From Thermoproteota archaeon (GTDB taxonomy: Archaea > Korarchaeota > Korarchaeia > Korarchaeales > Korarchaeaceae): a stretch of 44,802 nt of DNA. The notes beneath the pieces are model-generated. The model was not told where the DNA came from. It worked only from the letters and a program-made list of their open reading frames with translations, and did no database searches. The position numbers were made by a program, and so were the translations under genes. The stretch is from assembly GCA_027491435.1 (NCBI GenBank), contig JAOZFG010000021.1:1-44802 (forward strand), written 5' to 3'. Shown one piece after another: positions 25,421-34,227 of this stretch. Position 1 is the stretch's first letter. Each line of letters opens with the position of its first letter.

Positions 25421-26841
25421 ATACTCTCATATTTTTTCTTCAACCTCTCATACATTTCCCTGCTTATCTTTCCCTCCCTGTACATCCTCTCCAATCTCTT
25501 CAGGATTTCAGACCCAAATTCGTCCTCTACAACCTCTTCTGCTATCTCCTCTTTTGTCATCTGGGGAGCAGCCTTCACCTCATCAGTCATTATGGATTCT
25601 TGGGTTGTGAATTCTTGGGCCTCCACCCCCTGTATGGGCACCTCCTCACTCTCAGAAGTAGTCAGGCTCTCCGACTGTGGCTTCTCCTCAGTCCTAATCT
25701 CAGACGGCAGTTCTAAGAGGCTCTTCTCCAACTCTTCCAATGCCTTAAGCTCATCCTTTATAGATCTCTCTATCTTAGTAAGATCTTCTAGGGAATATCC
25801 CTCCTCCTTAAGCTCTTGGAGAACCTTAAGCCTTTCTTTGAGCTCTTCTTTCTTCTCTTTTATTCCCTCAACTCCTTTCTCCTTCAAGAGCTTAGAGAAC
25901 TTAAGGATTAAGGTCAGCCTCTCCTGAAGCTCCTTAAGCCTCCTCCTGTAGTCGGCCAAGTCTACCTTTCCTTTAACGAAGTCAAGTTTGAGCTTCATTA
26001 TTTCCTCCTTAACCATCTCCTCAACATCTATCCTTTTGAATTTTGGGCTCAAAAGCTTGCCCCTCCCTGGGATCTCACCTTTAACCTCCCTCTCGATTTT
26101 TGGCGTTGGCTCCAGATAACTTTTACTGGTATCGTTCGTGATCTTAACATCTCTGGCTGAGGTGAGGTTTGTGGCACGATTTTCCTCAAATTTAGGAATT
26201 GAAAGAGAAGAGTAGTTTTCCTCCTTAAATGACCTCGGCGTCTCTTGAGAGTTTTGTAAGGTCTCCCCTGGCTTCTTCAGCTTAGGTAAGGCGTATCTAG
26301 ATCCCTTTCTAGGCTCAGCTCTTTTATCAACTATTTTTTTCATTTTAGATTTATTTTCGCTATGAATCCAGCCAGCGAGCTCTATCAAGGCATCTAAAGG
26401 CATGGTGACGTCTCCTATAGTTATAAGCTTGGGATCCTCGCTTACCATGGTTACCGCCAAACCCTCCACGTTGTTTGGCAGTTGCTTCTCTATGCCCATC
26501 AGAGATTCCACCCTGAACTCCGAGTAAGTGATGAGGCCCACCTCGTACTTGCCCTTTTGATCAGAGAGGAAGTTTACCAGATCTATTAGCTGATCTGCAC
26601 TCCCAACTTTTCCCACTGCTACTACAAAGTATTCCTTTTTCTTGCCGAAGAGGCCAAACCTGCCCCCTCCTAACTTGGGTATGAACATTATCATGTCATA
26701 AAGTGGAGAGACTTGTTTTGCCTCTATTATGTTTATTTTAGAGACATCCCCCACATCTGAGAACATCTTTGTTATTTTTCCCATGAGCTGAGCCAGCACA
26801 GAGGCCGGCACGCCAGGAGCTTGAGAGAGATCTGATGACAT
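25417..26841 (-). CDS. Unknown protein with coiled coil and SHOCT-like segments
   Basis: A protein of about 474 residues in three parts: an N-terminal globular domain of ~150 residues of unknown type; a polar, probably disordered linker (~160-255); and a long helical, Lys/Glu-rich coiled-coil region (~270-380). Two short segments resemble the SHOCT motif: DFVKGKVDLADYRRRLKEL in the middle and MYREGKISREMYERLKKKY at the very C-terminus. SHOCT segments are thought to mediate oligomerisation or protein contacts. An in-frame GTG at 26862 is possible, but a TATA-like CTTTTTAGG near 26867 places a leaderless start at ATG 26841. No signal peptide. Function unknown. Confidence 0.75.
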   Translation of the reverse strand: MSSDLSQAPGVPASVLAQLMGKITKMFSDVGDVSKINIIEAKQVSPLYDMIMFIPKLGGGRFGLFGKKKEYFVVAVGKVGSADQLIDLVNFLSDQKGKYEVGLITYSEFRVESLMGIEKQLPNNVEGLAVTMVSEDPKLITIGDVTMPLDALIELAGWIHSENKSKMKKIVDKRAEPRKGSRYALPKLKKPGETLQNSQETPRSFKEENYSSLSIPKFEENRATNLTSARDVKITNDTSKSYLEPTPKIEREVKGEIPGRGKLLSPKFKRIDVEEMVKEEIMKLKLDFVKGKVDLADYRRRLKELQERLTLILKFSKLLKEKGVEGIKEKKEELKERLKVLQELKEEGYSLEDLTKIERSIKDELKALEELEKSLLELPSEIRTEEKPQSESLTTSESEEVPIQGVEAQEFTTQESIMTDEVKAAPQMTKEEIAEEVVEDEFGSEILKRLERMYREGKISREMYERLKKKYESI

Positions 26842-26875
26842 CAACTTATTTTCCTTTGGCACCTAAAAAGTGTTT

Positions 26876-27388
26876 TCATCCACTTTCCCTTCTGTTAAGT
26901 ACGGCTCTCAGCCTCACCCTTTGGCTGACACCTGATAAACCTGCCGCTATCACTATCAAGGCTAGGAAGGTGAGGAGGTCAGCCCTGACCACTAACAGGA
27001 AGGAACCAAGGACTACCAAGCCGCCCATCCTGTCCAGCTTTGGGTCTAACCACTTTTTGGATAAGTCGTGCGCCATTAGCCCCACTAGAAACATGGGTAA
27101 TATTGTGCCTAGCACTGAGGAGTAGTAGGAGTTGGGGAAGTCCACGAATATTGGAAGCAATACCATCACAGCTGAAGCGAGCGTGAGGACTGCAGCAATG
27201 TAAGCCTTCCCCCTGCTCCAATCTAGCTTGGTAAAGAGGTAGGATAGGACTACCAGGAGCAGCGAGTAGTAAAGCTTTACCACCAGCATCAAGATGGCGC
27301 CCGCGAAGGTGGAGACTATCTCCATCAAGGGGTAGAAGGCCATCATCCCTATCACGTCAGCAAGTCTGAACAGAGTTTTAGGCTGCAT
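26876..27388 (-). CDS. Integral membrane protein, unknown
   Basis: A 170-residue protein with five or six hydrophobic helices (about residues 20-40, 42-55, 63-85, 88-110, 122-155) and a basic C-terminus (QRVRLRAVLNRRESG). No conserved motif is recognised. Start ATG 27388; a TATA-like CTTATTTTTTTGC near 27412 lies about 25 nt upstream. It lies between the SHOCT-containing gene and an M20 amidohydrolase on the same strand. Confidence 0.72.
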   Translation of the reverse strand: MQPKTLFRLADVIGMMAFYPLMEIVSTFAGAILMLVVKLYYSLLLVVLSYLFTKLDWSRGKAYIAAVLTLASAVMVLLPIFVDFPNSYYSSVLGTILPMFLVGLMAHDLSKKWLDPKLDRMGGLVVLGSFLLVVRADLLTFLALIVIAAGLSGVSQRVRLRAVLNRRESG

Positions 27389-27418
27389 CCCCGCTAGGGC
27401 TAGAGCAAAAAAATAAGG

Positions 27419-28837
27419 TTATTGTTTCCAGAAGTCCACCGGAGGCTTGTGATCTGGGGGTATTAAGGGCCTGTATTTCCTGCCTCTCAACCTCCTCCTG
27501 TGATCCTCCTTCGCCTTAGCCAGTAAATCGGGATCTGTCATCAGGTCCAGGGCCGTTAGGGCCATGACCTTTGCCGCATATATCAGAGACCTGTAACCCA
27601 ACGGAGAACCTGACTGGGCCGTGCTCTGCCATGAGTGGAAGGGCGTGCCCAGCACCCATGCGGCCGTGCTGAACTCAACTGTGGGAGCCTTCCAGCTCAC
27701 ATCTCCGACATCGGTAGAGCCTGGCATGTACTCTCCCTCTCCCCAGGGGTCTGGGACCTCGTCGTCAACGAGTTTGTCCATTAAGCGCTCCCAATCCGGC
27801 CTTCTGGACTTCCTAAGCTGATTCTCCTTGACGTCCCTGGGGATCGTCTTCGCAATCTCCTCAGCGAACTTCCTGGCTTCTTCCGAGAGTGGTGGGATGC
27901 CTAGAGCCCTCATGTTCTCAACTATCCTTTCGGAGATGGGCCTGTTGGGTATCACGTTATATATAGCGTCTACAAGCTCCTCCTTCACCTGAGTGCCGGA
28001 CATTAGAGCTGCTCCCTTGGCTATGTCGAGAACCCTCGCGTATATCCTCTCAAGCTGATCCACTTCTGGAGCTCTAACGTAGTACCAACTCCTGGCGTAA
28101 TCCGGGACCACGTTAGGCTGTTCCCCTCCCCTCTCTATCACATAGTGGATCCTGGCTTCCTGTATTATGTGCTCCCTTAGGTAGTTAACGCCCACGTTCA
28201 TCAGCTCCACCCCGTCCAGCGCGCTCCTCCCCTCCTCTGGTGAGGCAGCTGCGTGGGAAGCAACGCCGTAAAAGTGGAACCTGGCTGACTTAACGGCTAA
28301 AGAGCTCATCAGGGTGACGGCGTTCATGTCGGCTGGGTGGTGAGATAAGACAGCATCGACACCGTCGAAGAGCCCGTCCCTGACCATGAAGACCTTGCCG
28401 CTGAAGTTCTCCTCGGCAGGGGTTCCGTAGAATCGTATAGTTCCCTTCACCCCCTTGAGCTCCATCACCCTCTTAACGGCCATGGCAGCGGCTAGGCCTG
28501 AGGTCCCGTGTATGTTGTGGCCACAACCATGGCCTGGGGCTCCTGGTTTTAAGGGCTCTCTCCATGGGACAGGTTTCTGTGATAGACCAGGAAGGGCATC
28601 AAATTCCCCCATTATCCCTATTACAGGCTTGCCCTTACCCCAACTGGCCACAAAGGCCGTGGGCATGTCAGAGACTCCTCTCTTAACGTGAAATCCAGCC
28701 GCTTCTAGGGTGTCGGCGAGCAACTTCGATGACTTGAACTCCTGGAGGCCTAACTCAGCGTACTCCCATATCTTCATGGATATATCTATAAAGAGGGACC
28801 GATTAGACTCGATATAATCGACTACATCCTCCAGCAT
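27419..28837 (-). CDS. M20 family amidohydrolase, AbgB-like
   Basis: A 472-residue metallo-amidohydrolase/peptidase of the M20 family, closest in feel to AbgB (p-aminobenzoyl-glutamate hydrolase subunit B). Metal and catalytic residues are visible in VIGIMGEFDALPGL (Asp), PGHGCGHNIHGTSG (His), YGTPAEENFSGK (Glu pair) and VDAVLSHHPADMN (His), with a dimerisation insert in the middle and PGSTDVGDVSWKAPTV near the C-terminus. It cleaves an amide bond of an N-acyl amino acid or a peptide-like substrate. A TATA-like AAATTTTATC near 28864 lies 27 nt before ATG 28837. It fits a peptide-using lifestyle together with the nearby transporter. Confidence 0.9.
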   Translation of the reverse strand: MLEDVVDYIESNRSLFIDISMKIWEYAELGLQEFKSSKLLADTLEAAGFHVKRGVSDMPTAFVASWGKGKPVIGIMGEFDALPGLSQKPVPWREPLKPGAPGHGCGHNIHGTSGLAAAMAVKRVMELKGVKGTIRFYGTPAEENFSGKVFMVRDGLFDGVDAVLSHHPADMNAVTLMSSLAVKSARFHFYGVASHAAASPEEGRSALDGVELMNVGVNYLREHIIQEARIHYVIERGGEQPNVVPDYARSWYYVRAPEVDQLERIYARVLDIAKGAALMSGTQVKEELVDAIYNVIPNRPISERIVENMRALGIPPLSEEARKFAEEIAKTIPRDVKENQLRKSRRPDWERLMDKLVDDEVPDPWGEGEYMPGSTDVGDVSWKAPTVEFSTAAWVLGTPFHSWQSTAQSGSPLGYRSLIYAAKVMALTALDLMTDPDLLAKAKEDHRRRLRGRKYRPLIPPDHKPPVDFWKQ

Positions 28838-28867
28838 AGGCCCCCGCTATTAAGCAGGAGATAAAAT

Positions 28868-29461
28868 TTAAGCTAAATCTGTCAGGAGCTCCCTGAGCTC
28901 TTCACTCTCCATGATGAGTTCTTCCATCAATCTGGACTTGCCCATGTGTCCTCTAATATAGGAAAGCTTACCCCTGCCCAGAGATAACTCGTCTAAAGTG
29001 TACTCTAGGCTACTCTGACTGACGACCTTCACCTCATCTATAAGGGCCCATTCTTCTACCCCTAGGAGTAAGTTCAGCCCGCGTATCGCTCCCTCCTTAA
29101 TCCCAAGCTCCCTAACTAAAAGGTCCTCAGCTTCAAGCAAAGATGTGTTAACGGGAAACAATAAGTTGAAACGATAAGACTTTCTAGCTTTTAATAGCCC
29201 TTCTCTTAACTTAGGAACCCTTTCAGCGTACTTATCGTATGAGTCCATTAACTTCTTGAAGACCTCTTTAGGGTCTATGAGCTGATCTAATTTGACGTCT
29301 CCATTACCAGGCCTGGGCTTTGGAATTATCAGAGGAATGAAGTGCTCAAGCCTGTTGGCCCACTTACTGAAGAATACGTCCACGTAAACCCGGACTTCAT
29401 GAGTCTCCCCAGCCGCTTTAACGGTCAACGTGACGGGTTTCACAGGGACTTCTAGAAGCAT
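28868..29461 (-). CDS. Hypothetical protein
   Basis: A 197-residue soluble, charged protein. The N-terminal third is beta-like (VTLTVKAAGETHEVRVYVDV) and the remainder helical (KLMDSYDKYAERVPKLREGL; MEELIMESEELRELLTDLA). No motif or family recognised. The ATG at 29461 lies 27 nt after a TATA-like GCTTTAAGTT (minus strand, near 29488), so a leaderless transcript is expected. The stop is 31 nt before the start of the M20 gene, which has its own TATA-like box. Confidence 0.7.
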   Translation of the reverse strand: MLLEVPVKPVTLTVKAAGETHEVRVYVDVFFSKWANRLEHFIPLIIPKPRPGNGDVKLDQLIDPKEVFKKLMDSYDKYAERVPKLREGLLKARKSYRFNLLFPVNTSLLEAEDLLVRELGIKEGAIRGLNLLLGVEEWALIDEVKVVSQSSLEYTLDELSLGRGKLSYIRGHMGKSRLMEELIMESEELRELLTDLA

Positions 29462-30530
29462 CCAGTATTAGTGACCTGACAACTTAAAGCTTTCAACATA
29501 CAGTTGATAAGACGCAGTCGTTGCAGGCCAGTATTTCTTCTAGCAAGCTGTCTAGTTGATGACGAAGCTACTTTACTCGAATTGACCGCCCCCACTTATA
29601 GAGCTGGTTAACCACCCGAAAAGTTAGATGAAGTCCCTAAATTGCCACGGTAGAAAGCCTACCTCACCCCTTATTTATATTCCGCCGGTCTTAAGCCTTA
29701 CCTGATGAGTTGTAAACGTTATGAGCTGAGAGTACCCTCTATAACTGAGGCTTTAGGCGCTATATTCATCTACCTGCCTGACTTCGCCTTAGTCGAAGTG
29801 AGGTCCATCGACCCTCTTAGGGCTCATCCTAACCAGTGTTGATCTTAATACACGAGGGGACACGTGTTCACCGTTGTGGCCCTGAATCGTAAGCTACCAT
29901 CTATGGGAGTCGACCCGTATTACATTACGTTTATGTGTCCACCAAAAAACCCATCAGGAGAAATCAACACGTGATCATAGCCCTATCAACCCTGATAGGA
30001 CTTTCCCTAACGCTTCAGATCATCTACAGGATTACAGAAAGCTCTGATTTTGCTATACTCTACTTAATGAACCTCATAGGCTCCTGGGGACTTCATACTA
30101 GCCCTGGAATCGCTAGCATATCTCGAAGATTCATGGGTAGAGGATAAGGGGAGCTCGTCTTACTTCTGCGTTAAGGACTGGAGGCCTCCTCGATGGTTGG
30201 ACAAGTTCAGTCCCTTCTTAAGGAGGGTCGCCTTAACTGTACCCCTTTCATCCCCAATTGGAGTCAGGGTATATGTAAAGTGAGGAAGGACCTTTAAGAA
30301 GCCTGGAATTAAACCTAGACCAAAAGATATTCGTGCTCTCTGTATACTCTAGGATTAATTTTGGCCTTTATCTGGTCTCTAACCTATAACAACTCGAATG
30401 AGTGACGACGAATTGCCGTCCCGGTAAACGATCTTCACGAAAACATTTGGATAAAAATTTTACCAGAAATTCGCATCCCATGCTAATCAGATACCTTTTT
30501 ATTTTGTCTTGAAGGGCTCGCGGAGGGACT
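29462..30530. other. 1.07-kb region without a convincing gene
   Basis: I see only short frames here: ATG 29705 to TGA 29842 (45 codons, with a TATA-like TTATTTATATTCC near 29675), GTG 29935 to 30147, and ATG 30193 to 30297 (34 codons). Codon style is less AGG-rich than in the neighbours, which fits decayed sequence. The end of the region holds the promoter of the binding-protein gene: TACCTTTTTATTTTG near 30497, then GGAGGG at 30521-30526. Confidence 0.5.
29935..30147 (+). CDS. Possible small membrane protein (70 residues)
   Basis: A frame from GTG 29935 gives 70 residues with two weakly hydrophobic stretches (VIIALSTLIGLSLTLQIIY and FAILYLMNLIGSWG) and a basic N-terminus. There is no clear ribosome binding site, and codon use differs from the neighbours. 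It may be a chance frame or the relic of a larger gene in a decayed region. Confidence 0.25.
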   Translation: MSTKKPIRRNQHVIIALSTLIGLSLTLQIIYRITESSDFAILYLMNLIGSWGLHTSPGIASISRRFMGRG

Positions 30531-32330
30531 ATGAATAAGTACAAGCCCCTATTCATCCTGTTGGCCCTTCTACTGATCATTCCATACTTGGCAACCCCTC
30601 TTAAGGCATCCCCAGAGGAAAAAGAGCTCAAGTTTGAGTTAATGGTTCTAAGTTGGGACGGTCTGTCCGTTACTGCCGGAGAGGTCATAGCTGAGCAATT
30701 AAAGAAGGTCGGGATAAAAGTGGAGGTCTCAGCTCTAGACGACGCTGTCATGTACCCCAGGATAGATAAGAGAGACTACGACGCTGAGGAGATGGCTTAC
30801 GGAGTCGATCCCATACCAACTTACTTTTACGACCGCTTCCACTCATCTCAGGACTTTGAGGGTGGAAACAACGCCTGGAGCTATCATAACCCAGAGGTGG
30901 ACAAGCTTCTCGATCAGGCCTTCTCCACTGGCGACGTGAACAAGGCAAAGGAGCTGTTCCACAGGGCAGAGGCCTTAATAGCGGAGGACGTGCCCTACAT
31001 ACCCCTCTTCCTGGCTAAGGACGTTCACGCCTTTGCTAAGGGGTGGAAGAACTGGACCGTCATGCCAGCCGGCCCCATCTCGCCCTACAACAAGTTGACG
31101 CCCATCTACATATACAATGAGGATGGGAAGGACACCATGGTTATCAGGTACCCATCGGCCCCCGAGCCGCTGAGCCCCATGGCAGCAGACAACGGAAGGG
31201 CTCTCTACTACTGCTCCCTAGTTTACGACACCCTGATCGCCTACGATCCCCATCTGAAGCCAATACCTTGGCTGGCCAAGAGCTGGGAGATAAGCGATGA
31301 TGGCAAGACCATAACCTTCCACCTGAGGGAGGGGGTGAAGTGGCACGACGGCAAGCCCCTAACCTCCGAGGACGTGGCCTTCACCTTCAACTACATAAAG
31401 GAGAAGAAGGTGACCGGGGGCATATACACGGTCCACCTGATAAGGTTGTTGGATAGCGTTGAGACCCCCGATGAGCACACCGTCGTGGTTCACCTGAAGA
31501 GCCCGTTCCCGTTCGCCTTACACGTGTTCGGATACACCTTCATAGTGCCCAAGCACATATGGGAGAAGATAGATGAGTACGACTGGCCCGCCAGCAAGGC
31601 CCCAGAGTACGCCGTGGGCTCAGGCCCCTTCAAGTTCGTGAAGTACGTTGAGGGCGAATACTTAGAGCTGGCCAGGTTTGATGACTGGTGGGGCAAGAAA
31701 CCAAACATAAAGAGGCTGATAATCAAGATAATCAAGGAGGACGAGTCCACGATACTGCAGATAAAGAAGGGGGAGGTCACCACCTTCAGGTACGGCCTGA
31801 TGTCCCCCGGACTTATAAAGGCGGTTAGGAAGGATCCAGACCTCCAGGTGGTCGAGGCGATAGACCAGTGGGATTACCTGCTCGCCTTCAACAACAAGAG
31901 ATGGCCCTTCACCATAAAGGAGGTCAGGCAGGCCATAGCCTACGCCATCGATAAGAAGGAGATAGTTAAGAAGCTTTTGGACGTGGGGATAATAACTGAC
32001 AACTACGTGTTTGAGCAGTGGTACGGCGACTGGGCCAACCCCAACGTGCCTAAGTACGAGTACAACCCGGAGAAGGCTAAGGAGCTGTTGAGAAAGGCAG
32101 GGTTCGTTGACGTGGACGGCGATGGAATACTTGAGTACGCCCCCGAAAAGGCGAAGCCCACAACGCCAAGCCCAACGAAGACCCAGACAGTTCAGCCAAC
32201 AACCCAGAAGCCGACTCCAACTCCCACGACAACTGAGAAGCCCTCTGGTCCTGACATGACCCTTGTAGCTGGCGTTATCATACTGATCATAATAGTGTTG
32301 GCGGCCCTGTGGTACCTGAAGAAGCGTTAG
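30531..32330 (+). CDS. Dipeptide/oligopeptide ABC transporter substrate-binding protein, circularly permuted
   Basis: A 599-residue SBP_bac_5-type binding protein. Signal peptide at residues 1-26, PT-rich linker at 543-575, and C-terminal transmembrane anchor at ~577-595 ending in KKR, as usual in archaea. The order of the SBP parts is unusual. Residues ~30-195 (AGEVIAEQLKKVGIKVEV, YHNPEVDKLLDQAF, AEDVPYIPLFLAKDVHAFAK) are what is normally the C-terminal part. Residues ~201-540 (YCSLVYDTLIAYDPHLKPIP, DGKTITFHLREGVKWHDGKP, EVRQAIAYAIDKKEIVKKLL, KAKELLRKAGFVDVDGDGIL) are the normal N-terminal and middle parts. It leads a five-gene transporter operon. GGAGGG sits 4 nt before the ATG. Confidence 0.93.
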   Translation: MNKYKPLFILLALLLIIPYLATPLKASPEEKELKFELMVLSWDGLSVTAGEVIAEQLKKVGIKVEVSALDDAVMYPRIDKRDYDAEEMAYGVDPIPTYFYDRFHSSQDFEGGNNAWSYHNPEVDKLLDQAFSTGDVNKAKELFHRAEALIAEDVPYIPLFLAKDVHAFAKGWKNWTVMPAGPISPYNKLTPIYIYNEDGKDTMVIRYPSAPEPLSPMAADNGRALYYCSLVYDTLIAYDPHLKPIPWLAKSWEISDDGKTITFHLREGVKWHDGKPLTSEDVAFTFNYIKEKKVTGGIYTVHLIRLLDSVETPDEHTVVVHLKSPFPFALHVFGYTFIVPKHIWEKIDEYDWPASKAPEYAVGSGPFKFVKYVEGEYLELARFDDWWGKKPNIKRLIIKIIKEDESTILQIKKGEVTTFRYGLMSPGLIKAVRKDPDLQVVEAIDQWDYLLAFNNKRWPFTIKEVRQAIAYAIDKKEIVKKLLDVGIITDNYVFEQWYGDWANPNVPKYEYNPEKAKELLRKAGFVDVDGDGILEYAPEKAKPTTPSPTKTQTVQPTTQKPTPTPTTTEKPSGPDMTLVAGVIILIIIVLAALWYLKKR

Positions 32331-32343
32331 CCTCCCTTCTCCC

Positions 32344-32349
32344 TTTTTT
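32344..32349 (+). terminator. T-run between binding-protein and permease genes
   Basis: CCCTTTTTT follows the stop of the binding-protein gene and precedes the permease ribosome binding site. Oligo-T tracts can terminate archaeal transcription, so partial termination here could yield excess binding protein over permease. The effect is inferred. Confidence 0.3.
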
Positions 32350-32362
32350 AGGAGGTTTCTTT

Positions 32363-33343
32363 ATGGGGTTCAAGGAGTATGTGGCCAGGAGGTTACTCTC
32401 TTCCCTGGTCACCTTCTTCCTGATAATAGTGCTGAACTTCTTTATATTCAGGATAATGCCCGGAGATCCCACCAGGACCATAGCTAGGGATGCCAGGTTA
32501 CTGCCGGAGCAGAGAGAGCTTCTAAAGAAGAGGTTCGGGTTGGACAGGCCCTTGTGGGACCAGTTCATCCTTTACCTGGTAAACCTCTTCAGGGGGGACC
32601 TGGGCCTTTCCTTCCAGTACAGGGGGACTCCGGTAGTGGAGGTCATATTGGGCAGGAGGATGCTGAACACCTTCCTGTTGATGGGAAGTTCCATAGCCGT
32701 CGCCTTGGTTATAGGCATGACTTTAGGCACGATAGCCGCCTGGAAGAGGGGCTCCAAGGCCGACATCGCCGCCATAATATTTTCCCTGGTCACGTACTCC
32801 ATACCCACTTTTTGGATGGGGATGCTCCTGATACTGGTCTTCGGCTATTACCTGGATTGGATCCCCATCAGCGGGACCATAACCACAGGGGTTGAGTATC
32901 AAACCTTCTGGGAGTACGCAGCAGACTACCTTCACCACATGGTCGGCCCCATGGTAACTTTGGTGATCTCCTTCATAGGGTATCACTTCCTCCTGATGAG
33001 GAACTCCCTGCTGGACGTCTTCACCGAGGATTACATGCTGACTGCTATTGCAAAGGGACTCAGCACTAGGACCATACTGTTCAAACACGCTATGAGGAAC
33101 GCCCTGCTCCCCATGATATCCGTCATGGCTTTGGAGGTAGTTTACCTGTTCAGCGGAGCTACGGCCACTGAGACCGTCTTCACCTGGCAGGGGTTAGGCC
33201 TGCTGATATACGAGTCTGTGGTAAAGCAGGACTACCCCGTGCTTCAGGGCATATTCATATTCATGGCCTTAGCCGTGCTCACGGCCAACTTCGTAGCCGA
33301 CGTGGTCTACGCCTTAGTGGACCCCAGGATAAGGTACGGGTAG
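32363..33343 (+). CDS. dppB: Dipeptide/oligopeptide ABC transporter permease (DppB-type)
   Basis: A 326-residue permease with about six membrane helices. The N-terminal FKEYVARRLLSSLVTFFLII and FRIMPGDPT are DppB-typical. The EAA coupling motif is in the region AIAKGLSTRTILFKHAMRNA, which contacts the ATPases. I chose ATG 32363 because AGGAGGT (32350-32356) lies 6 nt upstream; the longer frame from 32309 would overlap the binding-protein gene. With the next gene it forms the heterodimeric channel. Confidence 0.94.
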   Translation: MGFKEYVARRLLSSLVTFFLIIVLNFFIFRIMPGDPTRTIARDARLLPEQRELLKKRFGLDRPLWDQFILYLVNLFRGDLGLSFQYRGTPVVEVILGRRMLNTFLLMGSSIAVALVIGMTLGTIAAWKRGSKADIAAIIFSLVTYSIPTFWMGMLLILVFGYYLDWIPISGTITTGVEYQTFWEYAADYLHHMVGPMVTLVISFIGYHFLLMRNSLLDVFTEDYMLTAIAKGLSTRTILFKHAMRNALLPMISVMALEVVYLFSGATATETVFTWQGLGLLIYESVVKQDYPVLQGIFIFMALAVLTANFVADVVYALVDPRIRYG

Positions 33344-33347
33344 GAGC

Positions 33348-34226
33348 ATGAAGGGGTTAAAGTTAAGGTTAAGAGTACTCAGGAGGAGGGTCTCGAACTT
33401 CTGGAGGATTTACAGGACCAGCAAGTTGGGGTTAGCTGGCCTAGCCATAATACTGGGCTACGTGGCCCTGGCCGTGATGGCCCCCTACATAACCCCCTAC
33501 GACCCCTTTGAGAGCGTCGCCCTGCCCTTCGAGGAGCCATCTCCTCAACACCCGCTGGGCACGGATCACCTGGGAAGGGACCTCTTGAGCGAGCTAATTT
33601 ACGGCACCAGAGTATCCCTCATGATAGGCCTGACGGCCAGCTTCATCTCGGTCATGATAGGCACTACCGTAGGGCTTATAGCCGGCTTCTTCGGGGGCAA
33701 GGTCGACACGGTGCTTATGAGGCTCACGGACACCTTCATACAGATGCCTCAGCTCCCCCTGATGCTCATATTCGTCTCTATACTGGGTAAAGGAATACTG
33801 AACATAGTGCTGGCCATCTCAGTCGTCGCCTGGACGGCGAGCGCAAGGATAGCCAGATCTTTAACCCTCTCACTTAAGGAGAGGCCTTTCGTGGAGGCAG
33901 CCAGGGCTGTAGGAGCAGGAAGCTTCCAGATCCTGTGGAGGCACATAGTGCCCAACGTGTTCCCGGTGATATTCGCATACGCTAACATAGCCGTGGTGGA
34001 CGCCATACTCTCTGAGTCATTCCTTAGCTTCATAGGCTTTGGAGATCCCAGGACACCGAGCTGGGGCATGATCCTCTACTTCGCCAGCAGGTCTGGGGCC
34101 ATGAGCAATGGATTTTGGTGGTTCGTCATACCGCCAGGCCTCATGATAATGACGCTAGCCCTGGGATTTGCGATAACTAACTACAGCCTGGATCAGGTGC
34201 TGAACCCGAGGCTGAGGAGGAGGTAG
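33348..34226 (+). CDS. dppC: Dipeptide/oligopeptide ABC transporter permease (DppC-type)
   Basis: A 292-residue permease with six membrane helices and the DppC-typical N-terminus (KLGLAGLAIILGYVALAVMA, then YDPFESVALPFEEPSPQHPL and GTDHLGRDLLSELIYGTRVS). The EAA coupling loop is EAARAVGAGSFQILWRHIVP. It starts 4 nt after dppB, with TAGGAG overlapping the stop as ribosome binding site, and ends 1 nt before dppD. It pairs with the DppB-type subunit to form the transmembrane pathway for short peptides. Confidence 0.94.
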   Translation: MKGLKLRLRVLRRRVSNFWRIYRTSKLGLAGLAIILGYVALAVMAPYITPYDPFESVALPFEEPSPQHPLGTDHLGRDLLSELIYGTRVSLMIGLTASFISVMIGTTVGLIAGFFGGKVDTVLMRLTDTFIQMPQLPLMLIFVSILGKGILNIVLAISVVAWTASARIARSLTLSLKERPFVEAARAVGAGSFQILWRHIVPNVFPVIFAYANIAVVDAILSESFLSFIGFGDPRTPSWGMILYFASRSGAMSNGFWWFVIPPGLMIMTLALGFAITNYSLDQVLNPRLRRR

Positions 34227-34227
34227 C

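Noticed and set aside
30531-32330. Frameshift or fusion of two binding-protein fragments as an assembly artefact
   Set aside because: The frame is uninterrupted, codon use is uniform, and the two ends correspond precisely to a normal internal junction. A true permutation is more likely, although read-level proof is not available here.
32309-32362. Upstream extension of dppB
   Set aside because: It would overlap the binding-protein gene, while ATG 32363 has AGGAGGT at ideal spacing and matches the usual DppB N-terminus.
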